Assembly (NCBI GenBank): GCA_050292235.1
Contig: JBNKLG010000030.1
Coordinates: 1 to 27,756 of the forward strand
Direction: 5' to 3'
Origin: JBNKLG01 sp050292235
GTDB taxonomy: Bacteria > Pseudomonadota > Gammaproteobacteria > Chromatiales > Chromatiaceae
DNA: 27,756 nt
Part shown: piece after piece, positions 1 to 7,362 of the stretch
How the letters are laid out: each line of letters begins with the position of its first letter
Numbering within the stretch: position 1 is the first letter of the stretch
Program-made: the position numbers and the translations under genes
The notes under the pieces: generated by a model
Told to the model about the DNA's origin: nothing
What the model saw: the letters and a program-made list of their open reading frames with translations, nothing else
The model's database searches: none

Positions 1-2189
1 CCTTTTTCCCTGCGGGTATGGAGGCGATCTATCCCTATGACACCACCCCCTTTGTACGCATCTCCATTGAGGAAGTGGTCAAGACCCTGATCGAGGCGGT
101 GATCCTGGTATTTCTGGTGATGTATCTGTTTTTGCAGAACTTCCGGGCCACCCTTATCCCTACCATCGCCGTACCTGTCGTTTTGTTGGGCACCTTCGGC
201 GTGCTGGCTGCCTTTGGCTTTTCCATCAACACCCTGACCATGTTCGCCACCGTGTTGGCCATCGGCCTGCTGGTGGACGATGCCATCGTGGTGGTGGAAA
301 ACGTCGAGCGTGTCATGCGTGAGGATGGCCTGCCACCCCGTGAGGCAACCCGAAAATCCATGGGCCAGATCGTCGGCGCCCTGGTGGGCATTGCCCTGGT
401 GCTCTCAGCGGTATTCGTGCCCATGGCCTTCTTCGGGGGGTCCACCGGCGTCATCTACCGCCAGTTCTCCATCACCATCGTCTCCGCCATGCTGCTGTCG
501 GTGCTGGTGGCCATGATCCTCACCCCTGCCCTCTGCGCCACCCTGCTCAAGCCCATCGACCACGAGAAACATGGGCAAAGAGGTGGTTTTTTCGGCTGGT
601 TTAACCGCAACTTTGACCGGACAGCCCGCAGCTATCGCACTGGAGTAGCCGGCATCATCAAACGTAGCGGTCGTTTTCTGCTGGTCTATCTGCTCCTCGC
701 CGTAGGCATGGGGACGCTGTTCAGCCGCCTGCCCAGCTCCTTTCTGCCCAGTGAAGACCAGGGTTTTCTCATGTTGCAGGTGATGCTGCCTGCCGGTGCC
801 ACCCGGGAACGCACCATCGAGGTGCTCGAACAGGTGGAAAAACACTTCCTGGAAAATGAATCGGAAACGCTGGATCAACTGATCACCGTCGCCGGTTTCA
901 GTTTTGCCGGTAAGGGACAGAACATGGGCTTCGGCTTTGTGCGGCTCAAGGACTGGTCCCTGCGCAAAACAGCGGACAAGCGGGTTGACGCCGTTGCCGG
1001 ACGCGCCATGGGTGCCTTTTCACAGATCCGTGATGCCATGGTCTTCGCCTTTGTGCCTCCCGCAGTAATCGAACTGGGCATGGCCAACGGCTTCGATGTG
1101 CACCTCCAGGATCAGGTGGGATTGGGTCACGAACAGCTGATGAATGCCCGCAACGCCTTTCTCGGTATGGCAGGCAAGGACAAGCGGCTGATGGCTGTGC
1201 GCCCTAACGGCCTGAATGACAACAGCCAGCTCCAGGTCCAGATCGACCACGCCAAAGCAGGGGCCTACGATCTCTCGGTCGCCCAGATCAACCAGGTGTT
1301 GTCTTCGGCCTGGGGTAGTACCTATGTAGATGATTTTATTCACGATGGCCGGGTAAAGAAGGTCTATATGCAGGCTGACGCCCCTTTCCGCATGCAGCCC
1401 AGCGACCTGGACAGCTGGTACGCCCGCAACAGCAAAGGGGAGATGGTGCCCTTCTCCGCCTTTGCCGATGCCCGCTGGAATCAGGGCTCGCCCCGGCTGG
1501 AGCGCTACAACGGCCTGCCTTCACTGGAACTCATGGGCCAGGCCGCCCCCGGCATCAGCTCCGGCGTCGCCATGTCAGTGGTGCAGGAGATCATGGCCAA
1601 ACTGCCCAAGGGTGTGGGTTATGCCTGGACAGGCCTCTCCTTTGAGGAGCGCCTGGCCGGATCTCAGGCTCCTATGCTCTATGCCCTTTCGGTGCTGGTG
1701 GTCTTTCTGGCACTGGCGGCACTTTATGAAAGCTGGCTGGTGCCCTTCTCGGTAATGCTGGTGGTGCCTCTGGGTGTGTTGGGCGCTGTGGCCGCCATCA
1801 GCCTGCGCGGTCTGGATAATGATGTCTATTTCCAGGTCGGTCTGCTCACCACCATCGGTCTGGCAGCCAAGAATGCCATCCTCATCGTGGAGTTCGCCAA
1901 GACCCAGTATGAGCAGGGCATGGATCTGGTGGCCGCCACCCTGGAGGCCACCCGCATGCGACTCCGCCCGATCCTCATGACCTCCCTGGCCTTCGGCTTC
2001 GGCGTCCTGCCCCTGGCCCTGACCAAAGGTGCCGGTTCCGGCAGTCAGAATGCCATCGGCACCAGTGTGCTTGGCGGCATGCTCGCCGCCACCCTGCTGG
2101 GCATTTTCTTTGTGCCGCTCTTTTTTGTGCTGGTGAATCGCTGGTTCCGACGTCAGCGGCCTGCAACCCCGGCCAGCGGGAATGAGTGA
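1..2189 (+). CDS. RND multidrug efflux pump, inner-membrane subunit (AcrB/MexB type), 5' end outside window
   Basis: This is the 3' part of a proton-driven tripartite efflux pump of the inner membrane. The reading frame is open from base 3, so the true start lies upstream; the ATG at 18 is internal, because the text before it (FFPAG) continues the AcrB pattern. About 728 of roughly 1040 residues are present. The segment EVVKTLIEAVILVFLVMYLF opens the second transmembrane helix. The paired aspartates of the proton relay are in GLLVDDAIVVVENVERV (D87 and D88 counted from base 18). The relay lysine is in GLAAKNAILIVEFAK. The central part is the second periplasmic porter and docking domain. Substrates cannot be told from the sequence. 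The membrane fusion partner would be expected upstream, outside the window. The stop overlaps the next gene by 8 bp, so the MFS exporter is probably co-translated. Confidence 0.96.
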   Translation, partial: FFPAGMEAIYPYDTTPFVRISIEEVVKTLIEAVILVFLVMYLFLQNFRATLIPTIAVPVVLLGTFGVLAAFGFSINTLTMFATVLAIGLLVDDAIVVVENVERVMREDGLPPREATRKSMGQIVGALVGIALVLSAVFVPMAFFGGSTGVIYRQFSITIVSAMLLSVLVAMILTPALCATLLKPIDHEKHGQRGGFFGWFNRNFDRTARSYRTGVAGIIKRSGRFLLVYLLLAVGMGTLFSRLPSSFLPSEDQGFLMLQVMLPAGATRERTIEVLEQVEKHFLENESETLDQLITVAGFSFAGKGQNMGFGFVRLKDWSLRKTADKRVDAVAGRAMGAFSQIRDAMVFAFVPPAVIELGMANGFDVHLQDQVGLGHEQLMNARNAFLGMAGKDKRLMAVRPNGLNDNSQLQVQIDHAKAGAYDLSVAQINQVLSSAWGSTYVDDFIHDGRVKKVYMQADAPFRMQPSDLDSWYARNSKGEMVPFSAFADARWNQGSPRLERYNGLPSLELMGQAAPGISSGVAMSVVQEIMAKLPKGVGYAWTGLSFEERLAGSQAPMLYALSVLVVFLALAALYESWLVPFSVMLVVPLGVLGAVAAISLRGLDNDVYFQVGLLTTIGLAAKNAILIVEFAKTQYEQGMDLVAATLEATRMRLRPILMTSLAFGFGVLPLALTKGAGSGSQNAIGTSVLGGMLAATLLGIFFVPLFFVLVNRWFRRQRPATPASGNE

Positions 2190-3411
2190 CCAGGAGACCA
2201 GCCGCGAGTTGCAGCCCCCGGCGCACTTTCTTTTTTTCGTCAGTGCCCTGATAGCTGTCGGCCCCCTGTCCATGGACGCCTACCTGCCTGCCCTGCCCAG
2301 CATCGCAGGGGATTTCCGGGTCAGCGTGACCGAGGTCAGCATCACCGTCAGTACCTATCTGCTGGGCTATGCCGTTGGCCAGTTCTTTGGCGGCCCCCTA
2401 TCGGACCAGGTTGGCCGCAAGGCCATCGGCATCACGGGCCTTACCCTTTTCGTTCTGGCCAGCATCGGTATTTTGCAAACGGTGTCCCTCAGCCATCTGC
2501 TGCTGTGGCGGTTTTTCCAGGCCCTGGGGGGAGGTTTCGCCACCATCATCTCCATGGCCCTGATTCGGGACATCTACAGCCCCATTGAGGCAGGCAAGCG
2601 TTTTGCTACGGTCATGATGGTCATGATGCTGGCCCCCCTGCTGGCTCCGGCACTGGGCACCGTACTGCTCTCTTTTGGCTGGCATGCCATCTTCTGGCTG
2701 TTCGTGTTCTATGCGCTGGGCCTCTTTGCGGTGCTCCTGACCAGCATCCCGGAGACCCATCCGGCGCCGGCAAAACGCATCTCTCTGGTCTCGGTCGTCC
2801 ATCAATACCGCGAGATCATCACGCATCGCAGTGATGGCCGCTGGGTTGCCATGCGCTTTCCACTGGCCATGGCCTTCAGCGGCAGTGTCCTGATGGTATT
2901 CGTCACCCACGCCGCCTTCATCTACCTGCACCATTTTCAGATGGGCGAGCGCTGGTTCCCCCTCCTCTTTGGCGCCAATGTGGTCGCCTTGATCCTCACC
3001 AATTTTCTCAGCAAGAAACTGTTGAACCGCCGCCATCCCCAGCCCTTGTTCCGGGTCGGCATGGCTATCCTGCTGCTGATGGCCTCCTGCCTTTTCATCG
3101 GAACGCTGCTGGCCCCTCAATCCCTGGCTGTGATCCTGCCACTGACCATGCTCACTGTGGGCAGCATCGGCCTGATCCACCCGGCGGGCATGACCCTCTA
3201 CATGAGCCACTATCCCCGCACCGGCGGCAGCGCAGCCGCGGCCTTCACCACCCTGATGTTCGGTCTCGGCGGACTACTGGGCGCCCTGCCCAATCTCTTT
3301 CCCGATCACGGGCTGCTGCCCATTGTCAGCATCATCCTCGGTGCTGCTTTGGCCGCCAACCTCATCGGCCATCCGATCCCCAGGGTAGTACTGTCTGATC
3401 ACAAGCCCTGA
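2182..3411 (+). CDS. MFS drug-resistance transporter, Bcr/CflA family
   Basis: A 409-residue protein with about twelve hydrophobic segments, the usual length and topology of the Bcr/CflA drug:proton antiporters. The family signature MDAYLPALPSIAGDF is at the end of the first helix. MFS motif A (GPLSDQVGRKA) lies between helices 2 and 3, and the RFFQALGGG segment is on helix 4. The ATG at 2182 lies inside the last codons of the RND gene (8-bp overlap), which points to translational coupling of two exporters. The substrate is not known; bicyclomycin, sulfonamide or chloramphenicol export is known for some family members only. Its stop codon overlaps the end of the converging modD gene by 13 bp. 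Confidence 0.92.
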   Translation: MSDQETSRELQPPAHFLFFVSALIAVGPLSMDAYLPALPSIAGDFRVSVTEVSITVSTYLLGYAVGQFFGGPLSDQVGRKAIGITGLTLFVLASIGILQTVSLSHLLLWRFFQALGGGFATIISMALIRDIYSPIEAGKRFATVMMVMMLAPLLAPALGTVLLSFGWHAIFWLFVFYALGLFAVLLTSIPETHPAPAKRISLVSVVHQYREIITHRSDGRWVAMRFPLAMAFSGSVLMVFVTHAAFIYLHHFQMGERWFPLLFGANVVALILTNFLSKKLLNRRHPQPLFRVGMAILLLMASCLFIGTLLAPQSLAVILPLTMLTVGSIGLIHPAGMTLYMSHYPRTGGSAAAAFTTLMFGLGGLLGALPNLFPDHGLLPIVSIILGAALAANLIGHPIPRVVLSDHKP

Positions 3412-4244
3412 CCAATCACCACCTGAACATCCGCCGGCTTGGCGTAATAGGGCCACGAGGTTACCAGCACCTCGACCCCGGTCGCAGCAAAGTCTGCTGC
3501 GTTGTCAGCATGAATTCCCCCGGCCACTGCGATCTTGGGTCGATTATCGGCAGGTAAGTCCTGCATCAGGGTCTGAATCTCCGCCAGTGGAAACTTTTCC
3601 AGTTGCAACACATCGGCATCCGACTCTGCAGCAGCCAAGGCCTCTGCCTGGGTTTTCACTTCCACCACCAGGCTTCGCTCGGGACAGGTCGTCTTCAGTT
3701 GGGCGATTTGCTGTGCCAGGGCATCGGCACCCGCTGTAGAAAGGTTGCGGTGTTCCGGGAACAACAGCAGGGTATCGGAGAGACCGGTGCGGTGCAGACT
3801 GGCCCCGCCCGCCAATACCGCTTTGGCCGAGAGGATGCGGGTACCTGGAATGGCCTTCCGGGTGCAGGCCACCACCACGGCCGGATTGACAGCACGGGCA
3901 TTGGCCACCAGTCGTGACGTCGCTGTCGCCACACCGGAGGACCACTCCATCAGCATCTGCGCCACCTTCCAGCCCAGCAATAACTGTTCAGCGGTACCGC
4001 TGGCCTCCAGGATCAACTGTCCGGCTTTTAACCGATCACCGCTTCCGCCATGGGCCTTTACCTGGCAGCCGATGAGTGCCAGTAATCGCCCGGCCTCCTC
4101 CACACCGCACAGCGTCATGTCGCCTCTGGCCTGAAAACGCATCATTGCGACGCCATCCGGTAACGTTAAGGACCGGCTGGTGAGATCACCATAGGGCGCA
4201 TCCTCTTTCAGATAGCTCAGCAGTGTGTTGTCATCCAGTATCAT
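3399..4244 (-). CDS. modD: ModD-type pyrophosphorylase (NadC-like phosphoribosyltransferase fold)
   Basis: A 281-residue protein of the quinolinate phosphoribosyltransferase superfamily. The N-terminal EDAPYGDLTSRSL block and the HRTGLSDTLLLFPEHR block are the ModD version of the family rather than NadC. The C-terminal half carries the alpha/beta barrel with glycine-rich IAVAGGIHADN. ModD proteins are usually found with molybdate transport genes and their reaction is not settled; by fold, transfer or removal of a phosphoribosyl group is likely. Here no molybdate ABC transporter is visible. The gene is instead downstream of arsR-arsM on the same strand. The ATG at 4244 is preceded by a GGGGG Shine-Dalgarno run four bases upstream, which lies in the arm of a potential hairpin. 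Confidence 0.85.
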   Translation of the reverse strand: MILDDNTLLSYLKEDAPYGDLTSRSLTLPDGVAMMRFQARGDMTLCGVEEAGRLLALIGCQVKAHGGSGDRLKAGQLILEASGTAEQLLLGWKVAQMLMEWSSGVATATSRLVANARAVNPAVVVACTRKAIPGTRILSAKAVLAGGASLHRTGLSDTLLLFPEHRNLSTAGADALAQQIAQLKTTCPERSLVVEVKTQAEALAAAESDADVLQLEKFPLAEIQTLMQDLPADNRPKIAVAGGIHADNAADFAATGVEVLVTSWPYYAKPADVQVVIGQGL

Positions 4245-4248
4245 GGAG

Positions 4249-4308
4249 CCCCCTTTTCAACGTCAAAGGGGATAGCTTAGGACAACCGGGTTGAGGCGTC
4301 GTTGAAAA
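4249..4308 (-). promoter_or_regulatory. modD leader with two mutually exclusive hairpins around the ribosome binding site
   Basis: Reading the minus strand, TTTTCAACG (4308-4300) can pair perfectly with CGTTGAAAA (4262-4254). Alternatively CCCCTTT (4271-4265) can pair perfectly with AAAGGGG (4256-4250). The second pairing buries most of the GGGGG Shine-Dalgarno run (4253-4249) of modD. The two pairings share bases 4254-4256, so only one can form at a time. A further dyad CAACC-C-GGTTG lies at 4293-4283 in the loop of the first hairpin. There is no T run after either hairpin, so translational rather than transcriptional control is suggested. The layout is what is seen; switching is inference, and the known Moco riboswitch consensus was not recognised. 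Confidence 0.4.
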
Positions 4309-4338
4309 TACCCAGTCACCCCACACACTCAGGCACAC

Positions 4339-5148
4339 TCATACATCGGGTTTATCAGCATAGACCGTGATACTGAAGACACCTGCGCCGCTTTCCCGCA
4401 CATTCTGCAACTCTGATTCTGAAAGATATGGCTGGAGCAGATCATCAGGCAACAGGATTTTTTTCTTCTTTTGTACCTGGATATTGACGAACCCGGTTTT
4501 TTGGATGATATCCAGATAGTCATCCATTTGCTGTGCTCCAGACACACAGCCCGCGTACATCTCAGCACTTTTTTTAAGACCATCAGGCAGGTCGCCTTCC
4601 AGCACGATATCTGAAATGGAAAAATGGCCACCCGGTTTCAGGATACGCCAGGTTTCAGAGAAGGCCTTTTCCTTGTCCGGCACCAGATTCATGACACAGT
4701 TGCTCACGACCACATCTGCCGTATTGTCTTCCAGCGGCATGGATTCGATATCGCCCAACCGGAATTCGACATTATCGATATTCAGCTTTGTCGCATTGCG
4801 CCGTGCTTTCTCGATCATCTCCGGCGTCATATCGATGCCGATCACAGCACCACTATCACCGACAATGGCGCGGGCGACAAAAGCATCATTGCCAGCACCA
4901 GAACCCAGATCGACCACCGTGTCGCCAACACCGATCTGGGCAAATTCGGTAGGCAAACCGCAACCGAGTCCCAGATCGGCCTCTTCAACATAGCCGGTCA
5001 TTGTCGAATAGTTTTCTGCCATCAGGCTGTAGTCCGTGGTTGAACAGCCACAACCACAAGCGGATGTCTCATTGTCAGCCTTCGACTGTCCGGCAATGGC
5101 ACCATATTTTTCCTTAACCAATTGTTTCAATTCATTTGATTCAGACAT
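4339..5148 (-). CDS. arsM: Arsenite S-adenosylmethionine methyltransferase ArsM
   Basis: A 269-residue cytosolic SAM-dependent methyltransferase that methylates trivalent arsenic. The SAM-binding motif I is VVDLGSGAGNDAF, followed by GIDMTPEMIEKAR and the motif SNCVMNLVPDK. The ArsM-type cysteines that bind As(III) are recognisable in GLGCGLPTEFA and YAGCVSGAQ, and a cysteine-rich segment CGCGC lies near residue 30. The start chosen is the ATG at 5148, because GGGAG stands about eight bases upstream; the longer reading frame to 5196 runs through the palindromic operator. It lies 54 bp after arsR, with a palindrome of its own in the gap at 5169-5184. No arsenite pump or arsenate reductase is nearby. 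Confidence 0.93.
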   Translation of the reverse strand: MSESNELKQLVKEKYGAIAGQSKADNETSACGCGCSTTDYSLMAENYSTMTGYVEEADLGLGCGLPTEFAQIGVGDTVVDLGSGAGNDAFVARAIVGDSGAVIGIDMTPEMIEKARRNATKLNIDNVEFRLGDIESMPLEDNTADVVVSNCVMNLVPDKEKAFSETWRILKPGGHFSISDIVLEGDLPDGLKKSAEMYAGCVSGAQQMDDYLDIIQKTGFVNIQVQKKKKILLPDDLLQPYLSESELQNVRESGAGVFSITVYADKPDV

Positions 5149-5168
5149 CAGTTTTCTCCCGTTAATAT

Positions 5169-5184
5169 ATCGTAATATTACGAT
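5169..5184. promoter_or_regulatory. Perfect 16-bp palindrome before arsM, putative ArsR operator
   Basis: ATCGTAATATTACGAT is a perfect palindrome in the short arsR-arsM gap, about 20 bases upstream of the arsM start. It matches 15 of 16 bases of the element at 5529-5544 in front of arsR. A shared palindrome in front of a metalloregulator gene and its target is the expected pattern for autoregulated ArsR/SmtB systems. The protein-DNA link is inference. Confidence 0.65.
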
Positions 5185-5202
5185 TAATAAGGCCAAAAAA
5201 AT

Positions 5203-5526
5203 TTAATAGCAGTGCTGAGTGGTCAAAAAATTCCCCATCAGCTTTTGCGCCTGCGCCAACACCTCAGTATCGATGCAATAACAGACCCGCGTACCTTCGA
5301 TATCACCCCTGATCAGACCAGCGTCCTTTAGCGCGCGCAAATGCTGCGAGACCGTCGACTGCGATAGGGGTAGTACTTCGACAATGTCACCGCACATGCA
5401 GGCATTGCTCTTGGCCAGAAACTCCAATATGGCAATGCGGGCGGGATGCCCCAATGCCTTGGCCAGATCCGCCAGGCGGTTCTGCTCGTCGGTAAAAGCC
5501 TGTTTCTTTGATCGTCCCATCAGCAT
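5203..5526 (-). CDS. arsR: ArsR/SmtB family metalloregulator
   Basis: A small winged-helix repressor of the ArsR/SmtB family that leaves its operator on binding As(III) or a similar metalloid. The conserved opening LADLAKALGHPARIAILEFL is followed by NACMCGDIVEVL, where a CxC pair sits at the start of the metal-binding helix. The recognition helix is LSQSTVSQHLRALKDAGLI. Further cysteines occur in RVCYC and near the C-terminus (QHCY), possible extra ligands. Start candidates are ATG 5526 (MLMGRSKK) and ATG 5520 (MGRSKK); neither has a Shine-Dalgarno sequence, and the frame stays open to 5571. I prefer 5526 or 5520 because a longer protein would include the palindromic operator in its coding region. 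It is the first gene of an arsR-arsM(-modD) string. Confidence 0.9.
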   Translation of the reverse strand: MLMGRSKKQAFTDEQNRLADLAKALGHPARIAILEFLAKSNACMCGDIVEVLPLSQSTVSQHLRALKDAGLIRGDIEGTRVCYCIDTEVLAQAQKLMGNFLTTQHCY

Positions 5527-5528
5527 TA

Positions 5529-5562
5529 ATCGTAATATTGCGATATTATAGCCATTTGTCAA
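5529..5562 (-). promoter_or_regulatory. arsR promoter with overlapping palindromic operator
   Basis: The near-palindrome ATCGTAATATTGCGAT (5529-5544, one mismatched pair) touches the arsR start. On the minus strand a perfect TATAAT lies at 5550-5545, directly beside it, and TTGACA lies at 5562-5557. TTGACA with a 17-bp spacer would use AATATT (5539-5534), inside the palindrome, as the -10 box. In either arrangement a repressor bound to the palindrome would cover the -10 region or the transcription start. The same 64-bp gap also serves the divergent gene at 5591. Which hexamers are used is inference. Confidence 0.5.
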
Positions 5563-5590
5563 ATCCATCATACATAGACGGAGAACAACG

Positions 5591-5962
5591 ATGAATGATC
5601 ATACCAAAGGCTTGGAAACACTTCGGGGGCTGATCGGTGAAAAAAAGGCCGAGCAGGTGGCTGCGCGTTTCAGGGCATTGAGCCCGGCGTTTGAGCATGA
5701 GGCCATCTCCGTCGTTTTTGGCCGCACTTGGTCGCGAGAGGCCATCGACCCCAAAACCCGTTCTTTGTGCAGTATCGGTATTTTGGCAGCGCTTGGCCGC
5801 CATGGGGCACTGAAAATTGTTTTGGGTATCGCGTTGAATCAGGGTGCCTCGGTCGAGGAAGTCACCGAGGCTTTGCTACAGGTAGCCATTTACGCTGGCT
5901 ACCCAGCAGCCTTTGATGCACTGCCAATTTTGCAGGAAGTACTGACCGAAAGAGACTGTTGA
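5591..5962 (+). CDS. Carboxymuconolactone decarboxylase (PcaC-like) family protein
   Basis: A 123-residue all-helical protein. The pattern RTWSREAIDPKTRSL, then AALGR and the C-terminal LLQVAIYAGYPAAFDA, is that of the gamma-carboxymuconolactone decarboxylase (PcaC) branch. It lacks the CxxC pair of the AhpD peroxidase branch, so a redox role is unlikely. PcaC itself acts in protocatechuate breakdown, but no other pca gene is present, so the substrate is open. The ATG at 5591 has GGAG seven bases upstream. It is divergent from arsR and shares the operator region at 5529-5544, so arsenic-responsive expression is possible. It converges on the LysR gene, 27 bp away. Confidence 0.85.
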   Translation: MNDHTKGLETLRGLIGEKKAEQVAARFRALSPAFEHEAISVVFGRTWSREAIDPKTRSLCSIGILAALGRHGALKIVLGIALNQGASVEEVTEALLQVAIYAGYPAAFDALPILQEVLTERDC

Positions 5963-5989
5963 TGTGCATATGCTCCCGCCGCTTAGGTC

Positions 5990-6850
5990 TCATCTGGACA
6001 AGACCCCCTCCAACGCCAGACGCAGTCGCTCAATAACCACCTCATCGGTTTGGTCGGCGGTCAAAAGCACCAGCTCTACTTCCGGCAGCGATGGGAGTTC
6101 GCCATCCAGAATATTGAGATCCGTCTCCAGCCAGCGTTGGGTACGTACACCGACACCCAAACCGGCCCGCAAGGCCGCCCGCAACCCAGCCAGACTGGGC
6201 GTCGACAGGACAATGCGCCAAGGTCTTCCGATAGCATCCAGCGCTGCCAGAACAGCATTGCGGAAGATGCAGGGACCATTGGACAAAACCAGTGGCAAAG
6301 GTTTTTCAGGATCGATCGTCAGATCCGGTGAAGCCACCCAAACCCGTTGCAGGCGTTCGATGACTTGGCAGCGAAAGCCCGACTCCGGTGGGGTACTCGG
6401 TTCTTGAAAGATCACCGCCAGATCCAGCTCCCCTCGCGCCACCTCTTCCCGAAGCCGGATCATGGCATCCACCCGAACCTCCAGCGCCACGCCGGGATGA
6501 AGCCGGGTAAAGTGGGCCAGCAGATCGGCCAGACCGCCATCGGCCACCTCCTGAGCAGCACCCAGACAAACCTGACCCTGTAGGCGGGTCTCCTCCAACG
6601 CAGCCATCGCCTCTTCATTGAGGGCCAGCAGGCGTCGGGCGTAGCCCAGTAATAGCTCTCCCCGTTCGGTCAGCGCAAAACGGCGGGTGTTACGGGCCAA
6701 AAGAGCCGTCTCCAACTGAGATTCCAACCGTTTGAGCTGCTGGCTGATCGTCGATTGGGTGCGATGCAGACGCTCAGCAGCTCGGGTAAAGCCACCGCCA
6801 TCGACCACAGCCACAAAGCTTCTCAAGAGTTCCAAGTCCAGATCGCGCAT
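5990..6850 (-). CDS. LysR family transcriptional regulator
   Basis: A 286-residue regulator of normal LysR length. Residues 1-60 form the winged helix-turn-helix with the typical FTRAAERLHRTQSTISQQLK helix and the KRLESQL wing. Residues from about 90 form the effector-binding domain with two lobes (LGAAQEVAD... and GLRAALRAGLGVGV). It is divergent from the tautomerase-GST pair across a 102-bp AT-rich gap that contains a long dyad, so it most likely controls that pair and itself. The inducer cannot be read from the sequence; an aromatic or electrophilic compound would fit the neighbours. The ATG at 6850 begins the standard MRDLDLELLRSFVAV opening. Confidence 0.93.
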   Translation of the reverse strand: MRDLDLELLRSFVAVVDGGGFTRAAERLHRTQSTISQQLKRLESQLETALLARNTRRFALTERGELLLGYARRLLALNEEAMAALEETRLQGQVCLGAAQEVADGGLADLLAHFTRLHPGVALEVRVDAMIRLREEVARGELDLAVIFQEPSTPPESGFRCQVIERLQRVWVASPDLTIDPEKPLPLVLSNGPCIFRNAVLAALDAIGRPWRIVLSTPSLAGLRAALRAGLGVGVRTQRWLETDLNILDGELPSLPEVELVLLTADQTDEVVIERLRLALEGVLSR

Positions 6851-6853
6851 AGC

Positions 6854-6876
6854 ATTTATTTCTAAAACAAATAAAT
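6854..6876. promoter_or_regulatory. Dyad in LysR/tautomerase intergenic region, putative LysR site
   Basis: ATTTATTT and AAATAAAT form a perfect 8-bp inverted repeat with a 7-bp spacer, immediately upstream of the LysR start in the divergent gap. LysR proteins typically bind T-N11-A dyads in this position. The local sequence is very AT-rich, so such a dyad could arise by chance; binding is inferred from position. Confidence 0.4.
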
Positions 6877-6952
6877 AATATTTGATTTAATTGTTTCACA
6901 AATTTATCTGGCCAGCATAGTCTTTTCCTAAATCACCCAAGGAGAACAACCC

Positions 6953-7339
6953 ATGCCCTATGTCGACGTACAATTACAGCCCGCTCCCAGCCCAGAGCAG
7001 GCCAACACCCTGGCTCAAGGGATTACCGACGCCCTGGCTGACATCACCCATAAACGACCGGAAGTCACCTCGGTACGTATTGGCAGCCCTCCGGTTCAAA
7101 CCTGGACTATTGGAGGTGCGCCCTGTCTAAAAACCACGGCCAGTTTGGACATCAAAATCACGGTTAACACTAACACCCAGGAAGAGAAGTCGGCATTGAT
7201 CGCCAGATTGCATGGTCTGTTGGAAAGCACCCTGGGTGATCTGGCTGAGGCCAGCTACATCATGATCCACGAACTGCCCGCAGAAAACTGGGGCTACGCA
7301 GGCCGCACTCAAGCAGCAAGGGCCGCTGATCCGGCGTAA
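6953..7339 (+). CDS. Tautomerase superfamily protein (4-oxalocrotonate tautomerase-like)
   Basis: A 128-residue protein beginning Met-Pro, so that removal of the initiator Met would leave the N-terminal proline that is the catalytic base of this superfamily (MPYVDVQL). At about twice the length of a 62-residue 4-oxalocrotonate tautomerase subunit it resembles the longer two-unit members. It was not possible to assign a substrate. The ATG at 6953 is preceded by GGAG at a good distance. It is the first gene of a two-gene unit with a glutathione S-transferase, divergent from a LysR regulator. Together they may handle an unsaturated or electrophilic organic acid; this is inference from context. 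Confidence 0.85.
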   Translation: MPYVDVQLQPAPSPEQANTLAQGITDALADITHKRPEVTSVRIGSPPVQTWTIGGAPCLKTTASLDIKITVNTNTQEEKSALIARLHGLLESTLGDLAEASYIMIHELPAENWGYAGRTQAARAADPA

Positions 7340-7362
7340 TCAATCACCAGAGGAAACAAGTC

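Noticed and set aside
405..878. Long open frames antisense to the RND, MFS, GT39 and chemoreceptor genes
   Set aside because: They are shadows of GC-rich coding sequence: low-complexity composition, no recognisable domains and no ribosome sites.
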